Shown here: positions 43,098-56,886 of the stretch, piece by piece
How the letters are laid out: each line of letters opens with the position of its first letter
Numbering within the stretch: position 1 is the first letter of the stretch
The notes under the pieces: generated by a model
What the model was told of the DNA's origin: nothing
Database searches by the model: none
The model's input: the letters and a program-made list of their open reading frames with translations, nothing else
NCBI GenBank assembly: GCA_017449935.1
Contig: JAFSYP010000124.1
Span: forward strand, 1 to 64,000
DNA from: Clostridia bacterium
GTDB lineage: Bacteria; Bacillota; Clostridia; Oscillospirales; Acutalibacteraceae
Direction of reading: 5' to 3'
Length of the DNA: 64,000 nucleotides
Program-made: the position numbers and the translations under genes

Positions 43098-45506
43098 ATG
43101 AAAAACTACGACTTCAAAGCGGTCGAAAAAAAGTGGCAGCAAAAGTGGGAGGAGAGCGGCGTATTCCACGCCAAGCAGGACTTCACGCTGCCGAAATACT
43201 ATTGTCTCGTGGAGTTTCCCTATCCGTCCGGACAGGGACTGCACGTGGGGCATCCGCGCTCCTATACGGCGCTGGATACCGTCGCGCGCAAAAAGAGACT
43301 GCAGGGCTATAACGTGCTGTATCCGATGGGATGGGACGCGTTCGGTCTGCCCACGGAGAACTACGCGATCAAGAACCACATCCATCCCGAGGTCGTGACG
43401 AAGAACAACGTCGCGCGCTTCAAGCAGCAGCTGCAGTCGCTGGGCTTCTCGTTCGACTGGAGCCGCGAGGTGAACACGACCGATCCCGGCTACTACAAGT
43501 GGACGCAGTGGATCTTTTTGCAGCTTTATAAGAAGGGACTCGCCTATAAAAAGGAGATGTCCGTCAACTGGTGCACCTCCTGCAAGTGCGTGCTGGCGAA
43601 CGAGGAAGTCGTCAACGGCGTGTGCGAGCGCTGCGGGAGCGAAGTCATCCACAAGGTCAAGAGCCAATGGATGCTCAAGATCACGGAATACGCCCAGCGC
43701 CTGATCGACGATCTGGACGACCTGAACTTCATCGAGCGCGTCAAGGTGCAGCAGAAGAACTGGATCGGCCGTTCCACCGGCGCGCAGGTGACCTTCACCG
43801 CCACGACGGGCGATCCGATCGACGTGTATACCACCCGTCCCGACACGCTGTTCGGCGCGACGTATATGGTCGTCTCGCCCGAGCATCCGCTGATCGAAAA
43901 GTGGGCGGACGTGCTGACGAATATGGACGCGATCCGCGCCTATCAGAACGAAGCGGCGCACAAGAGCGACTTCGAGCGCACCGAGGTCAACAAGGACAAG
44001 ACGGGCGTCGAGCTTCTGGGCGTGCGCGCGATCAATCCCGTCAACGGCCGGGAGATCCCGATCTTCATTTCCGACTACGTTTTGGTGTCCTACGGCACCG
44101 GCGCGATCATGGCCGTGCCCGCGCACGACACGCGCGACTGGGAGTTCGCCAAAAAGTTCGATCTGCCGATCATCGAGGTCGTGCAGGGCGGCGACGTCGA
44201 GAAGGAAGCCTTCACCGACTGCGCCACGGGCGTGATGGTCAATTCCGACTTTTTGACCGGCCTGTCCGTCGAGGACGCGAAGGTCCGGATCATCGAATGG
44301 CTGACCGAAACCGGCAAAGGCTATCAAAAGGTCAACTATAAACTGCGCGACTGGGTATTCTCCCGCCAGCGCTACTGGGGCGAACCGATCCCGATCGTCG
44401 AGTGCCCGAAGTGCGGCTTCGTGCCGCTGGACGAGAGCGAGCTGCCGCTGCGTCTGCCGGAGGTCGAGAGCTATGAGCCGACCGATACGGGCGAGTCGCC
44501 GCTGGCGAAGCTGACCGACTGGGTCAACGTGAAGTGTCCGAAGTGCGGCGGCGACGCCAAGCGCGAGACCGACACCATGCCGCAGTGGGCCGGTTCGAGC
44601 TGGTACTTCCTGCGCTACTGCGATCCGCACAACGACGACGCGCTCGCATCGAAGGAAGCGCTCGAATACTGGACGCCGGTCGACTGGTACAACGGCGGCA
44701 TGGAACATACGACGCTGCATCTGCTGTACAGCCGCTTCTGGCACAAATTCCTGTATGACGTCGGCGTCGTGCCGACGAAGGAGCCGTACGCCAAGCGCAC
44801 GAGCCACGGCATGATCCTGGGTGAGAACGGCGAAAAGATGTCCAAGTCCCGCGGCAACGTCGTCAACCCCGACGAGATCGTCGACCAGTACGGCGCGGAC
44901 ACGATGCGTCTTTATGAAATGTTCATCGGCGACTTTGAAAAAGCCGCGCCGTGGAACAGCGACTCCATCAAGGGCTGCAAGCGCTTTTTGGACCGCTCCT
45001 GGGGCCTTCTGAACATCGTCGAAGACGGCGAATACCGCGAGGCGCTGACGGCGGACATGCACCGCACGATCCAGAAGGTCGGCGAGGACATCGACAATCT
45101 GAAGGCGAACACCGCCATCGCCGCGCTGATGACGCTGCTGAACAAATTCTACGACAGCGGCAAGGTGACGAGCGCGGAGCTGAAGACGTTCATCCTGCTG
45201 CTCAATCCGTTCGCGCCGCATCTGACGGAGGAAATGTGGGAAGCGCAGGGCTTCGGCGGCGTCGTGACCGACCAGAGCTGGCCGCAGTTCGATCCCGACA
45301 AGTGCAAGGACGAGACGGTCGAGATCGCCGTGCAGGTCAACGGCAAGATCAAGACGCGCCTGATCGTGGACGCCGCGGCTGGCTCCGCCGACGTGCTCGC
45401 GCTGGCGAAGGCGGACGAAAAAGTCGCGCCCGTCATCGACGGAAAGACGATCGTTAAGGAATTATACGTTCCCGGAAGATTGGTCAATATCGTTGTGAAA
45501 ATGTGA
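43098..45506 (+). CDS. leuS: leucyl-tRNA synthetase
   Basis: Charges tRNA-Leu. 802 aa, full length for the bacterial form. Class I HIGH-type motif is in [22 protein letters not shown] in [11 protein letters not shown]. The CP1 editing domain includes [19 protein letters not shown] and the [15 protein letters not shown] loop. A zinc-binding insert (CPKCGFVPL and CPKCGGDA) is present. AAGGACTG upstream of the ATG. Follows rsfS by 25 bases. Confidence 0.97.
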   Translation: MKNYDFKAVEKKWQQKWEESGVFHAKQDFTLPKYYCLVEFPYPSGQGLHVGHPRSYTALDTVARKKRLQGYNVLYPMGWDAFGLPTENYAIKNHIHPEVVTKNNVARFKQQLQSLGFSFDWSREVNTTDPGYYKWTQWIFLQLYKKGLAYKKEMSVNWCTSCKCVLANEEVVNGVCERCGSEVIHKVKSQWMLKITEYAQRLIDDLDDLNFIERVKVQQKNWIGRSTGAQVTFTATTGDPIDVYTTRPDTLFGATYMVVSPEHPLIEKWADVLTNMDAIRAYQNEAAHKSDFERTEVNKDKTGVELLGVRAINPVNGREIPIFISDYVLVSYGTGAIMAVPAHDTRDWEFAKKFDLPIIEVVQGGDVEKEAFTDCATGVMVNSDFLTGLSVEDAKVRIIEWLTETGKGYQKVNYKLRDWVFSRQRYWGEPIPIVECPKCGFVPLDESELPLRLPEVESYEPTDTGESPLAKLTDWVNVKCPKCGGDAKRETDTMPQWAGSSWYFLRYCDPHNDDALASKEALEYWTPVDWYNGGMEHTTLHLLYSRFWHKFLYDVGVVPTKEPYAKRTSHGMILGENGEKMSKSRGNVVNPDEIVDQYGADTMRLYEMFIGDFEKAAPWNSDSIKGCKRFLDRSWGLLNIVEDGEYREALTADMHRTIQKVGEDIDNLKANTAIAALMTLLNKFYDSGKVTSAELKTFILLLNPFAPHLTEEMWEAQGFGGVVTDQSWPQFDPDKCKDETVEIAVQVNGKIKTRLIVDAAAGSADVLALAKADEKVAPVIDGKTIVKELYVPGRLVNIVVKM

Positions 45507-45550
45507 CAGAAACCGACGCGAAAAGTTCATAGAATATTCAAATAAGGTTC

Positions 45551-45579
45551 TTGACAATTCCCGTCGGCTCCTGTATAAT
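45551..45579 (+). promoter_or_regulatory. rpsU promoter
   Basis: Full consensus: TTGACA, 17 bases, TATAAT. Confidence 0.9.
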
Positions 45580-45630
45580 AGCCCTGTTAGTTTTAAGTGG
45601 ACCCCTGTGTTCATGAGGGGAGGGAACAGC

Positions 45631-45807
45631 ATGAGTCAGGTCAAAGTCAAGGAGAATGAGTCTCTTGACAGCGCTCTTCGGCGTTTCAAGCGTCAGACTT
45701 CCAGAGACGGTATCATCCAGGAAGTTCGCAAGAGAGAGCACTATGAGAAGCCGTCCGTCAGACGCAAGAAGAAGTCTGAGGCTGCTCGTAAGCACAAGTA
45801 TAAGTAA
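45631..45807 (+). CDS. rpsU: 30S ribosomal protein S21
   Basis: A 58-aa small-subunit protein, basic and helical. [20 protein letters not shown] and the tail [18 protein letters not shown] are typical. Start is ATG 45631, with GGGGAGGG upstream. Single gene under a consensus promoter and followed by a terminator. Confidence 0.97.
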   Translation: MSQVKVKENESLDSALRRFKRQTSRDGIIQEVRKREHYEKPSVRRKKKSEAARKHKYK

Positions 45808-45812
45808 GAGTT

Positions 45813-45845
45813 AAAGCAGGCAGTTTTGCCTGCTTTTCCTTTTTA
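45813..45845 (+). terminator. rpsU terminator
   Basis: Perfect 10-bp stem AAAGCAGGCA/TGCCTGCTTT, four-base loop, then TCCTTTTT. The 3' end runs up to the ribosome binding site of the next gene. Confidence 0.9.
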
Positions 45846-45868
45846 AGGATATGAAATTGGAGGACGCT

Positions 45869-46942
45869 ATGGAACGGTTTCAGGCACTGGCCGCCGCGCT
45901 TCCGCCGCACGCGGACGGCTTTTTGATCACAAGCGAAAGCAATATCTTTTATTTCACGGGCTTCCCGTGCGACGCGGCGCTGCTTTTGGCGACGCGCGCC
46001 GGCTGCTGGTTCTTCACCGACAGCCGCTATCTCGAAGCGGCGCAGCGCGTGATCCGCGGCGTGACGTTTTGTGATACGGCGCGCTTTGCCGCGGAGTTTC
46101 CGGCGGTGTGCGAGGCGAACGGCGTGCGCAAGCTTCTGGTTGAAACGGCGGCGATGACCGTGCGTGAGGCGCAGAAATACGCGGCGCTGCTGCCGCAGAC
46201 GGAGCTTTTGTACGAGGACGATCTGGCGTTTTTGTCCGCGTTCCGCCGCCAAAAAAGCGACGCGGAAGCGCAGAAGATCGAGCGCGCACAGCGCATCGCC
46301 GAGGCCGCGCTCGAACAGATCCTGCCGATGGTCCGTCCGGGAAAAACGGAAAAGGAGATTGCGCTGGAGTTGGACTACACGATGCTGCGCATGGGCGCGG
46401 ACGCGCTGTCGTTTCAGACGATCGTCGTCAGCGGCGAAAACTCCTCGCTGCCGCACGGCGTGCCCGGCAGCCGCCAACTGCGCGACGGCGACTTTGTCAC
46501 GATGGATTTCGGCGCGGTCGTGGACGGCTATCACAGCGACATGACGCGCACGTTCGCGCTCGGCAGCTGCACGCCGGAGATGCGCGAGGTTTACGAGACT
46601 GTGCTGCGCGCACAGACGGCGGCGCTGGCCGTCATGCATCCCGGCACGCTCTGCAAGGACGCGGACGCCGCGGCGCGCGACGTGATCACCGCCGCAGGCT
46701 TCGGAGATTATTTCGGCCACGGCACCGGCCACGGCGTGGGCGTGCAGATCCACGAGCGGCCGAACGTCAGCCCGCGCAGCTCGGAAACGCTGCAGCTCGG
46801 CGACGTCGTGACGGCAGAGCCGGGGATTTATCTGCCCGGCCGATTCGGCGTGCGCATCGAGGATATGGTGCGCATCACGGAGGACGGCCATTACAATTTC
46901 ACAAAAGCAGACAAAGCGCTGCGCGTCCTGCCGATCCGGTAA
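45869..46942 (+). CDS. M24 family aminopeptidase (Xaa-Pro peptidase type)
   Basis: A 357-aa cytoplasmic metallopeptidase of the aminopeptidase P/prolidase group. The N-terminal creatinase domain (FLITSESNIFYFTGF) precedes the pita-bread domain with all five metal ligands in place: MDFGA and SDMTRTF aspartates, the GHGTGHGVGV histidine, and glutamates in AEPGIYLPG and VRIEDMV. ATG 45869 is chosen for GGAGG five bases upstream; ATG 45851 sits too close to AAGGAT. Likely role: release of N-terminal residues next to proline. Confidence 0.92.
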   Translation: MERFQALAAALPPHADGFLITSESNIFYFTGFPCDAALLLATRAGCWFFTDSRYLEAAQRVIRGVTFCDTARFAAEFPAVCEANGVRKLLVETAAMTVREAQKYAALLPQTELLYEDDLAFLSAFRRQKSDAEAQKIERAQRIAEAALEQILPMVRPGKTEKEIALELDYTMLRMGADALSFQTIVVSGENSSLPHGVPGSRQLRDGDFVTMDFGAVVDGYHSDMTRTFALGSCTPEMREVYETVLRAQTAALAVMHPGTLCKDADAAARDVITAAGFGDYFGHGTGHGVGVQIHERPNVSPRSSETLQLGDVVTAEPGIYLPGRFGVRIEDMVRITEDGHYNFTKADKALRVLPIR

Positions 46943-47200
46943 AGTCGCGCCAACTGAACCGCGTGCACATGCAGTGCACGGACACATCCGTTCCGCCGCA
47001 AAAAAGCCTGTGCCTGACGGAGAACGGATCGCCGCGCTTCGCGCGCGATGACGCCGCCGGAAGCGACAGCGGATAACAATGACGGGCGGTCATGTCGTCC
47101 GCAATCATAACATGGAAACGTACGGCGATGCAGCGGACGCGCGATGCGCGTCCCTGCAATCAATTCGCGCTATATATTATAAGTAAAATATTTTTCAATA
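46943..47200. repeat. dispersed intergenic repeat (copy 2) in a gene-free stretch
   Basis: No gene is supported between 46943 and 47279. Bases 47017-47072 match 31741-31797, and 47133-47155 carries GCGGACGCGC...GCGCGTCC, itself a palindrome. GTGCAC inverted pairs lie at 46963-46979. AT-rich sequence (47165-47215) precedes the next promoter. Confidence 0.6.
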
Positions 47201-47217
47201 TATAATGCAAAAAAGGC

Positions 47218-47246
47218 TTGAAAAAAATGCACGAATGTGCTATACT
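47218..47246 (+). promoter_or_regulatory. promoter upstream of the 302-aa gene and gyrBA
   Basis: TTGAAA, 17 bases, TATACT; start site near 47253, 27 bases before the GTG. Confidence 0.7.
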
Positions 47247-47279
47247 TACTCTATATTATTTTACATGGAGGATAATGCA

Positions 47280-50248
<2,969 letters not shown>

Positions 50249-50269
50249 GAAGGGAGGCGGCGTAAACGC

Positions 50270-52816
50270 ATGAAAAAGACGAACAGTCTCGAGGAACAGC
50301 AGAAGCACGCGGAGTTTCGCGAGCATCTTCTGAACCAGAAGATCATCAACGTGGACCTCAACCGTGAGATGCGCAAGTCCTTCCTGGACTACTCCATGTC
50401 GGTCATCGTGTCCCGCGCGCTGCCCGACGTGCGCGACGGTCTGAAGCCCGTGCATCGCCGTATCCTCTACACGATGTACGAAAACAACCTCTACCCCGAC
50501 CGCGCCTACCGCAAGTGCGCCGATACGGTCGGCGCCGTGCTCGGCCGCTACCATCCGCACGGCGACGCGTCCGTCTATGACGCGATGGTGCGTCTGGCGC
50601 AGTCGTTCTCCATGCGCTATATCCTCGTCGACGGCCACGGCAACTTCGGCTCTGTCGACGGCGACCCGCCTGCCGCGTACCGCTACACCGAGTCCCGCAT
50701 GAGCAAGATGGCCATGCGGATGCTCACCGATATCGACAAGGATACCGTCGACTTCATGCCCAACTACGACGACCGTCTCAAGGAGCCGGCCGTGCTGCCC
50801 AGCCGCTATCCGAACCTGCTGGTCAACGGCTCTGTCTCCGGCATCGCCGTGGGTATGGCGACGAACATCCCGCCCCACAATCTGGGCGAGGTGATCGACG
50901 GCATGTGCTGCCTGATCGACGATCCGGACGCGGATCTCGCCGAGCTGATGCAGTATATCCCCGGCCCCGATTTCCCGACGTACGGCATCATCATGGGCAA
51001 GGCGGGTATCCGTGCCGCATATGGCACCGGCAAGGGCAAGATCACCGTCCGCGCCCGCACGGAGATCGTCGAAAAGAAAAACGGCCGCTTCGAGATCCGC
51101 ATTACCGAGCTGCCGTATATGGTCAACAAGGCGCGCCTGATCGAGAGCATCGCCGACCTCGTCAAGGAGAAACGCATCGACGGCATCTCCGACGTCAACG
51201 ACTATTCCTCCCGCAAGGGCATGTATATCTCCGTCGATCTCAAGCGCGAGGCAAATCCCCAGGTCGTGCTCAATCAGCTGTTCTCCTACACGCAGCTGCA
51301 GTCCACCTTCGGCGTCATCATGCTCGCCATCGTCGGCGGCGAGCCGAAGGTCCTCACGCTCAAGGAGATGCTCACGCACTACATCAACTTCCAGTGCGAG
51401 GTGATCGAGCGCCGTACGCGCTTCGATCTGAAAAAAGCGCAGGACCGCGCGCATATCCTCGAAGGTCTGCTGACCGCGCTCGATTTCATCGACGAAGTGA
51501 TCGACATCCTGCGCCGTTCCAAATCCATCCCCGAAGGCAAGGAAGCGCTCATGGCGCGCTTTGCGCTCGACGACGTGCAGGCGACCGCCATTGTGCAGAT
51601 GCAGCTCGGCCGTCTGACCGGTCTGGAGCGCATCAAGCTGGAGGAAGAGCTGGCAGAGCTGCGCGAGCGGATCAAGGAATACCTGGAGATCCTCGGCAGC
51701 CACGAAAAGATACTGGAGCTTGTCAAGACCGAGGCGCTCGCCGTCAAGGAGAAATTCAACGACGAACGCCGCACGGAGATCGTGAACGTGACGGGCGAAA
51801 TGGACATCGAGGATCTGATCCCCGAGGAGACCTGCGTCTTCACGCTCACGAATATGGGCTACATCAAGCGTATGCCCGTGGACACCTACCAGCAGCAGCA
51901 CCGCGGCGGCAAGGGCGTCAAGGGCATGACGCGGCGCGAGGAGGACGTGGCGCAGACCATGTTCACCTGCTCGACGCACGACCGCATCCTGTTCTTCACC
52001 ACCGCCGGCAAGACGTACCGGCTCAAGGGGTACGAGATCCCCGAGGCCTCGCGCACCGGCAAGGGCATGAATATCGTCAACATCCTGCCCATCACGGGCG
52101 AAGAAAAGGTCAGCGCCATGATCCGCATCCCGGAGCATGACGAGGACAAATATCTGTGCATGGTCACGCGCAAGGGCGTCATCAAGCGCACGGAGCTGTC
52201 CGCGTACCGCAACGTCCGCAAGGGCGGCCTGATCGCCATCAATCTCGACGAGGGCGACGAGCTTGCGTGGGTGTTCGTCACGAGCGGCAGCGACGATCTT
52301 CTGGTCGCGACGCGCAACGGCATGTCTGTGCGCTTTAACGAGGAGGACGCGCGCGCCATCGGCCGCACCGCCAGAGGTATGCGCGCCGTGAAGCTGCGCG
52401 GCGACGACGAGGTCGTCGGCATGGTCATCGTGGAGCCGGGCAAGACGGTCCTGACCGTCAGCGAGACCGGCTACGGCCGCCGCAGTCTCCCGTCCGATTA
52501 CCGCCTGCAGTCGCGCGGCGGCGTCGGCACCATCAACTACCATACCGAAAGATTCGGCAAGGTCGCCTCGGTCGCGATGGTCGACGAGCGGGAGGACGTG
52601 ATCCTTATCTCGTCCGACGGCATCATCATCCGCATCCCCGCCGGCGGCATCAGCACCTTTGCCCGCCCGTCGAAGGGCGTGCGCGTGATGCGCGTCAACG
52701 AGGGTGAAAAGCTGGCGACGATGGCGGTCGTCGCGCATGAAGACGACGGGACCGACGCAGAGGACGCCGGGGACGGCGCGCCGGAGGAAACGTCGGAAGA
52801 GACCGTAACGGAATAA
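50270..52816 (+). CDS. gyrA: DNA gyrase subunit A
   Basis: DNA cleavage and religation subunit. 848 aa. Catalytic tyrosine Y139 in AAYRYTE. The quinolone-determining region reads [10 protein letters not shown]: alanine A100 stands at the position of E. coli S83, D104 at D87. The C-terminal beta-pinwheel carries the gyrase box QQHRGGKG, which distinguishes GyrA from ParC. The acidic tail ends in [17 protein letters not shown] is upstream of the ATG. Confidence 0.97.
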   Translation: MKKTNSLEEQQKHAEFREHLLNQKIINVDLNREMRKSFLDYSMSVIVSRALPDVRDGLKPVHRRILYTMYENNLYPDRAYRKCADTVGAVLGRYHPHGDASVYDAMVRLAQSFSMRYILVDGHGNFGSVDGDPPAAYRYTESRMSKMAMRMLTDIDKDTVDFMPNYDDRLKEPAVLPSRYPNLLVNGSVSGIAVGMATNIPPHNLGEVIDGMCCLIDDPDADLAELMQYIPGPDFPTYGIIMGKAGIRAAYGTGKGKITVRARTEIVEKKNGRFEIRITELPYMVNKARLIESIADLVKEKRIDGISDVNDYSSRKGMYISVDLKREANPQVVLNQLFSYTQLQSTFGVIMLAIVGGEPKVLTLKEMLTHYINFQCEVIERRTRFDLKKAQDRAHILEGLLTALDFIDEVIDILRRSKSIPEGKEALMARFALDDVQATAIVQMQLGRLTGLERIKLEEELAELRERIKEYLEILGSHEKILELVKTEALAVKEKFNDERRTEIVNVTGEMDIEDLIPEETCVFTLTNMGYIKRMPVDTYQQQHRGGKGVKGMTRREEDVAQTMFTCSTHDRILFFTTAGKTYRLKGYEIPEASRTGKGMNIVNILPITGEEKVSAMIRIPEHDEDKYLCMVTRKGVIKRTELSAYRNVRKGGLIAINLDEGDELAWVFVTSGSDDLLVATRNGMSVRFNEEDARAIGRTARGMRAVKLRGDDEVVGMVIVEPGKTVLTVSETGYGRRSLPSDYRLQSRGGVGTINYHTERFGKVASVAMVDEREDVILISSDGIIIRIPAGGISTFARPSKGVRVMRVNEGEKLATMAVVAHEDDGTDAEDAGDGAPEETSEETVTE

Positions 52817-52853
52817 AACCTGAAACCGTATTCACATAAAAGGAGGTTATCGC

Positions 52854-53255
52854 TTGAACATTGCATTGATCGCGCATGACTCGAAAAAAGAATTGATGGT
52901 GCAGTTTTGCATTGCCTATTGCGGCATCCTCAGCCGCCACAAGCTGCTGGCGACCGGCACGACCGGCAAGCTCGTCAGCGAGGCGACGGGGCTGGAGATC
53001 CAGCGTCTGCTGGCCGGTTCGCAGGGCGGCGATCAGCAGATCGCGTCCCTGATCGCCTGCAACGAGATCGACCTGCTGATCATGTTCCGCGACCCGCTTT
53101 CCCCGAAGCCGACAGAGCCGGACGAGGCCGGCCTGCTGCGTCTGTGCGACGTGCACAGCATCCCTGCCGCAACCAACATCGCCACCGCCGAAGCGCTGAT
53201 CCACAGTCTGAGCCGCGGCGACCTCGACTGGCGCGAGCTGGTGCGGGCAAAATAA
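52854..53255 (+). CDS. mgsA: methylglyoxal synthase
   Basis: Converts dihydroxyacetone phosphate to methylglyoxal and phosphate, a glycolytic overflow bypass. 133 aa. Family motifs: [16 protein letters not shown] (phosphate site), [23 protein letters not shown] and [16 protein letters not shown]. Start is TTG 52854, with AAAGGAGG eight bases upstream. It lies between gyrA and hisS on the same strand. Confidence 0.96.
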   Translation: MNIALIAHDSKKELMVQFCIAYCGILSRHKLLATGTTGKLVSEATGLEIQRLLAGSQGGDQQIASLIACNEIDLLIMFRDPLSPKPTEPDEAGLLRLCDVHSIPAATNIATAEALIHSLSRGDLDWRELVRAK

Positions 53256-53269
53256 AAGGAGAATAACGT

Positions 53270-54586
53270 ATGGCGCTGATTACCAAAGCCATAAAGGGAA
53301 CGCAGGACGTGCTGCCTGCGCTCAGCCACGAAAACCAGTACGTGGAGGAAACGATGCTGCGCGTCGCTTCGCGCTACGGCTTTCACGAGATCCGCACGCC
53401 CGTGTTTGAACACACCGAGCTGTTCCAGCGCGGCGTCGGCGACACCACCGACGTGGTGCAGAAAGAAATGTACACCTTCGAGGACAAGGGCGGCCGTTCG
53501 ATCACGCTGCGCCCGGAAGGCACGGCAGGCGCCGTGCGCGCGTTCCTCGAGCACGGTCTGTTCAACGAAGCGCTGCCGCAAAAGGTCAGCTATCTGACCT
53601 CCTGCTACCGCTACGAAAAACCGCAGGCCGGCAGGCTGCGCGAATTCCACCAGTTCGGTGTGGAATGTCTGGGCGCGCCGGCGCCGTCCGCGGACGCGGA
53701 GCTGATCGGTCTGGCGCACACGATCTTTGAAACGCTCGGCGTCGGGGACCTCGCGCTGGAGATCAACTCCATCGGCTGCCCCGAATGCCGCAAGCAGTAT
53801 CACGCCGCGCTGAAGGCGTATTTCGCCGCGCACGAAACAGAGCTTTGCGAGACGTGCCGGGAGCGCCTGCAAAAGAACCCTATGCGCATCCTTGACTGTA
53901 AAAGCCCCGTTTGCAGCGCCGTAGCCGCTGATGCGCCCGTGGTGCTGGATTACCTGTGCGAGGACTGCAAAACGCATTTTGACGCGGTTCAGGCGCATCT
54001 GGACGCCATGATGATCCCTTACGTCGTCAATCCCCGCATCGTGCGCGGTCTCGACTACTACACGCGCACGGTGTTCGAGTTCGTGTCAAGCGGCATCGGC
54101 GCGCAGGGCACGGTCTGCGGCGGCGGACGGTACGACGGTCTGGTCGAAGAACTGGGCGGTCCGCACGTGCCCTCGCTGGGCTTTGCGCTGGGCATCGAGC
54201 GGTTGCTGCTGGTCATGCACAGCCAGGGAATCGAATTCCCGCAGCCCGACCCGTGTATGCTGTATATCGCCACGATGGGCGAGCGCGCCGCGCTGGCGGC
54301 GGCGTCTGTCGCGCAGGATCTGCGCGCGTCGGATTTCCCGGTGGAGGTCGACGTCTGCGGCCGTTCGCTCAAGGCGCAGATGAAATATGCCGGCAAGATC
54401 GGCGCGCAGTACACGCTCGTGCTGGGCGACGACGAGATCGACCGGGGCGTTTACGCGCTCAAGGATATGACGAGCGGCGAAGTCACACAGATCGCCGCCG
54501 ATGAATTTTTGGAAACGTTCATTGAGAAGGCGATCCTCGCGATGGAATCGGATCTCAAGGAAATGTTCGGTTTGGAGGAAAAGTAA
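53270..54586 (+). CDS. hisS: histidyl-tRNA synthetase
   Basis: Class II enzyme charging tRNA-His. 438 aa. Motif 1 region (HEIRTPVFEHTELF), motif 2 TSCYRYEKPQAGRLREFHQFG, histidine loop VRGLDYYTRTVFEF and motif 3 SLGFALGIERLLL are intact; a C-terminal anticodon domain follows. aspS begins at the base after its stop. AAAGGAGAA upstream of the ATG. Confidence 0.96.
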   Translation: MALITKAIKGTQDVLPALSHENQYVEETMLRVASRYGFHEIRTPVFEHTELFQRGVGDTTDVVQKEMYTFEDKGGRSITLRPEGTAGAVRAFLEHGLFNEALPQKVSYLTSCYRYEKPQAGRLREFHQFGVECLGAPAPSADAELIGLAHTIFETLGVGDLALEINSIGCPECRKQYHAALKAYFAAHETELCETCRERLQKNPMRILDCKSPVCSAVAADAPVVLDYLCEDCKTHFDAVQAHLDAMMIPYVVNPRIVRGLDYYTRTVFEFVSSGIGAQGTVCGGGRYDGLVEELGGPHVPSLGFALGIERLLLVMHSQGIEFPQPDPCMLYIATMGERAALAAASVAQDLRASDFPVEVDVCGRSLKAQMKYAGKIGAQYTLVLGDDEIDRGVYALKDMTSGEVTQIAADEFLETFIEKAILAMESDLKEMFGLEEK

Positions 54587-56374
54587 ATGGATTTCATGAC
54601 AGGTCTGAAACGCACGATGTACTGCGGCGAGCCGCGTCTTGCGGACGCGGGCAAAGAGATCACGGTCGCCGGCTGGGTACAGCGCCAGCGCGATCTGGGC
54701 GCGCTGATCTTCATCGATCTGCGCGACCGCACCGGCATCCTGCAGCTTGCGTTCGACGAGAGCACCGACCGCGCGATCTTTGAAAAGGCGTTCGCGGCGC
54801 GCAACGAATACGTACTCATGGCGAAGGGCGTCGTACGCGAGCGTTCCTCCAAAAACACGGAGATCCCCACGGGCGAGGTCGAGCTGGAGGTCACGGACCT
54901 GCGCGTTCTCGCGAAGAGCGAAACGCCGCCGTTCGAGATCGTCGAAAACTGCCCGACGGCGGAGCTGACGCGCCTGCGCTACCGCTACCTTGACCTGCGC
55001 CGTCCCGACCTGCAGCGCAATATCCTGCTGCGGCATAAGGTCGCGAAGGCCACGCGCGACTACTTCGACGAAAACGGCTTTGTCGAAATCGAAACGCCGA
55101 TCCTGATCCGTTCCACGCCCGAGGGCGCGCGCGACTTCCTCGTTCCCAGCCGCATCCACAAGGGCTCGTTTTACGCGCTGCCGCAGTCGCCGCAGCTGTA
55201 CAAGCAGCTTTCGATGGTCGCCGGCTTCGACCGCTATATGCAGATCGCGCGCTGCTTCCGCGACGAGGACCTGCGCGCCGACCGGCAGCCGGAATTCACG
55301 CAGGTCGACCTGGAGATGTCCTTCGTGGACGTCGAGGACGTGCTCGCGATCGGCGAGGGCTACATCCGCCGTCTGTTCAAGGACGTGCTGGACGTCGAGA
55401 TCCCCATGCCGCTGCCGCGTCTGACCTACACCGAGGCGATGGAGCGCTACGGCTCCGACAAGCCCGACACGCGTTACGGCATGGAGCTGTACGACCTGAC
55501 CGAGGTTGTGCGGGATTGCGGCTTCGGCGTGTTCTCCGGCGCTGTTGCCGGCGGCGGCTCCGTGCGCGGCATCACCGCCAAGGGCGCGTTCGCAACGCTC
55601 ACCCGCAAGGAAGTGGACAAGCTGACCGAAACGGTCAAGGGCATCGGCGCAAAGGGACTCGCGTGGGCAAGGCTCGGCGAGGACGGCACCGTGTCCTCTT
55701 CCTTCATGAAATTCCTGACCGAGGACGAGAGCCGCGCGCTGCTCGAAAAAGCCGGCGCCGAACCGGGCGACGTGGTGCTGATCGTCGGCGACACGAAAAA
55801 CGCGCTGGTGCTGTCCGTCCTGGGCGCGCTGCGTCAGGAGGTCGCTAAAAAGCTCGACGTCATCCCGAAAGGGCAGTTCAATTTCCTGTGGATCACCGAG
55901 TTTCCCTTCTTCGATTGGGACGAGGAAACGAAACAGTTCGTTGCGATGCACCATCCCTTCACCGCGCCGATGGACGAGTGTCTGCCGTATCTCGAAAGCG
56001 ACAAGGCCAACGTCCGCGCCAAGGCGTACGACCTGGTGCTTAACGGAATCGAGCTGTCCTCCGGCTCCATCCGCATCACAAATCCCGAGCTGCAGGGCCG
56101 CATCTTCAAGCTGCTCGGTCTCTCCGACGAGGAAGCGCACGAGAAGTTCGGCTTCCTGACCGACGCGTTCCGCTACGGCGCGCCGCCGCACGGCGGTATG
56201 GGCCTGGGCCTGGATCGCATCGTGATGCAGATGCTCGGCTGCGAGAGCCTGCGCGACGTGGTCGCCTTCCCGAAGGTGCAGAACGCCTCCGAGCCGATGA
56301 CCGAGTGCCCCGCCCGCGTGGACGGCGTGCAGCTCGACGACCTGGGCATCGCGCTGCAGAAGAGCGAGGATTGA
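54587..56374 (+). CDS. aspS: aspartyl-tRNA synthetase
   Basis: Class II enzyme charging tRNA-Asp. 595 aa, the long bacterial form with the GAD insert (about residues 290-410). OB-fold anticodon domain GWVQRQRDLGALIFIDLRDR; motif 2 RCFRDEDLRADRQPEFTQ; motif 3 GMGLGLDRIVM. GGAGGAAAAG lies upstream of the ATG, within the end of hisS. Whether it also charges tRNA-Asn is not clear from sequence alone; no gatCAB gene is in the window. Confidence 0.96.
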   Translation: MDFMTGLKRTMYCGEPRLADAGKEITVAGWVQRQRDLGALIFIDLRDRTGILQLAFDESTDRAIFEKAFAARNEYVLMAKGVVRERSSKNTEIPTGEVELEVTDLRVLAKSETPPFEIVENCPTAELTRLRYRYLDLRRPDLQRNILLRHKVAKATRDYFDENGFVEIETPILIRSTPEGARDFLVPSRIHKGSFYALPQSPQLYKQLSMVAGFDRYMQIARCFRDEDLRADRQPEFTQVDLEMSFVDVEDVLAIGEGYIRRLFKDVLDVEIPMPLPRLTYTEAMERYGSDKPDTRYGMELYDLTEVVRDCGFGVFSGAVAGGGSVRGITAKGAFATLTRKEVDKLTETVKGIGAKGLAWARLGEDGTVSSSFMKFLTEDESRALLEKAGAEPGDVVLIVGDTKNALVLSVLGALRQEVAKKLDVIPKGQFNFLWITEFPFFDWDEETKQFVAMHHPFTAPMDECLPYLESDKANVRAKAYDLVLNGIELSSGSIRITNPELQGRIFKLLGLSDEEAHEKFGFLTDAFRYGAPPHGGMGLGLDRIVMQMLGCESLRDVVAFPKVQNASEPMTECPARVDGVQLDDLGIALQKSED

Positions 56375-56456
56375 TCCGTTTTTTAGAAAATGGCTATTCG
56401 CGTTTCCTGTGCTCGATCTTTCCGTACAGCAGACGCTTTTCAATTTCATCCATATC

Positions 56457-56493
56457 GCAGGGCGCGGACGGCAGGTCTGCGTCCTGCTTTTTT
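56457..56493 (+). terminator. aspS terminator
   Basis: Stem GCAGGGCGC/GCGTCCTGC with one mismatch (56457-56465, 56479-56487), then six T. Confidence 0.85.
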
Positions 56494-56510
56494 GGCTCTT
56501 GAGAGACAAT

Positions 56511-56541
56511 AAAGGGGCTGCCTTAGCGTGACAGCCCCTTT
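56511..56541. terminator. terminator of the S-box gene (bidirectional)
   Basis: Perfect 10-bp stem AAAGGGGCTG/CAGCCCCTTT around 11 bases, 35 bases after the stop of the minus-strand 100-aa gene. Confidence 0.8.
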
Positions 56542-56575
56542 GATTTTGTTGGGACGCAGTACGCGTCCGCGGACG

Positions 56576-56878
56576 TCACGGTTTGTCGGGCCGGAAGTGC
56601 TTCGCGCCGCGGACGAACTTTTCGTAATCCACGCGGTGGAAGCCGTGCGCGTCGCCGCATTGGAACCGGATATTCCCGTTGGCGCCGACATAGCGGATCG
56701 TGCCGTCGTGCAGCGCCATGACCGTCGCGTACGGATGGGCAGTCGGTCTGTCCCGGCCGATCGTGAAGCCTTCGGCTTCGGCGTCCCGCAGGAACCGGTT
56801 GCCGATCCGCGCATGCCGCAGCAGGATGTAAACGTCGCCTTTCAGTGTCTTGCGCAGGTTGGTGAGTGTTCTTTCCAT
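56576..56878 (-). CDS. 100-aa uncharacterised protein under a SAM riboswitch
   Basis: Not recognised. A small basic soluble protein: a helical start (RTLTNLRKTLKGDVYILLRH), a middle segment RNRFLRDAEAEG-like, then a beta pair YATVMALHDGTIRYVGANGN and a His/Cys-containing end (FQCGDAHGFHRVDYEKF). No transmembrane segment and no methyltransferase motif. GGAGG is eight bases before the ATG, buried in a hairpin. It is the only gene on the transcript started by the promoter at 57064-57092 and passes through an S-box leader, so its expression should rise when S-adenosylmethionine is scarce. A role in methionine or SAM metabolism is inferred from this control only. Confidence 0.75.
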   Translation of the reverse strand: MERTLTNLRKTLKGDVYILLRHARIGNRFLRDAEAEGFTIGRDRPTAHPYATVMALHDGTIRYVGANGNIRFQCGDAHGFHRVDYEKFVRGAKHFRPDKP

Positions 56879-56886
56879 TTGTTTTT

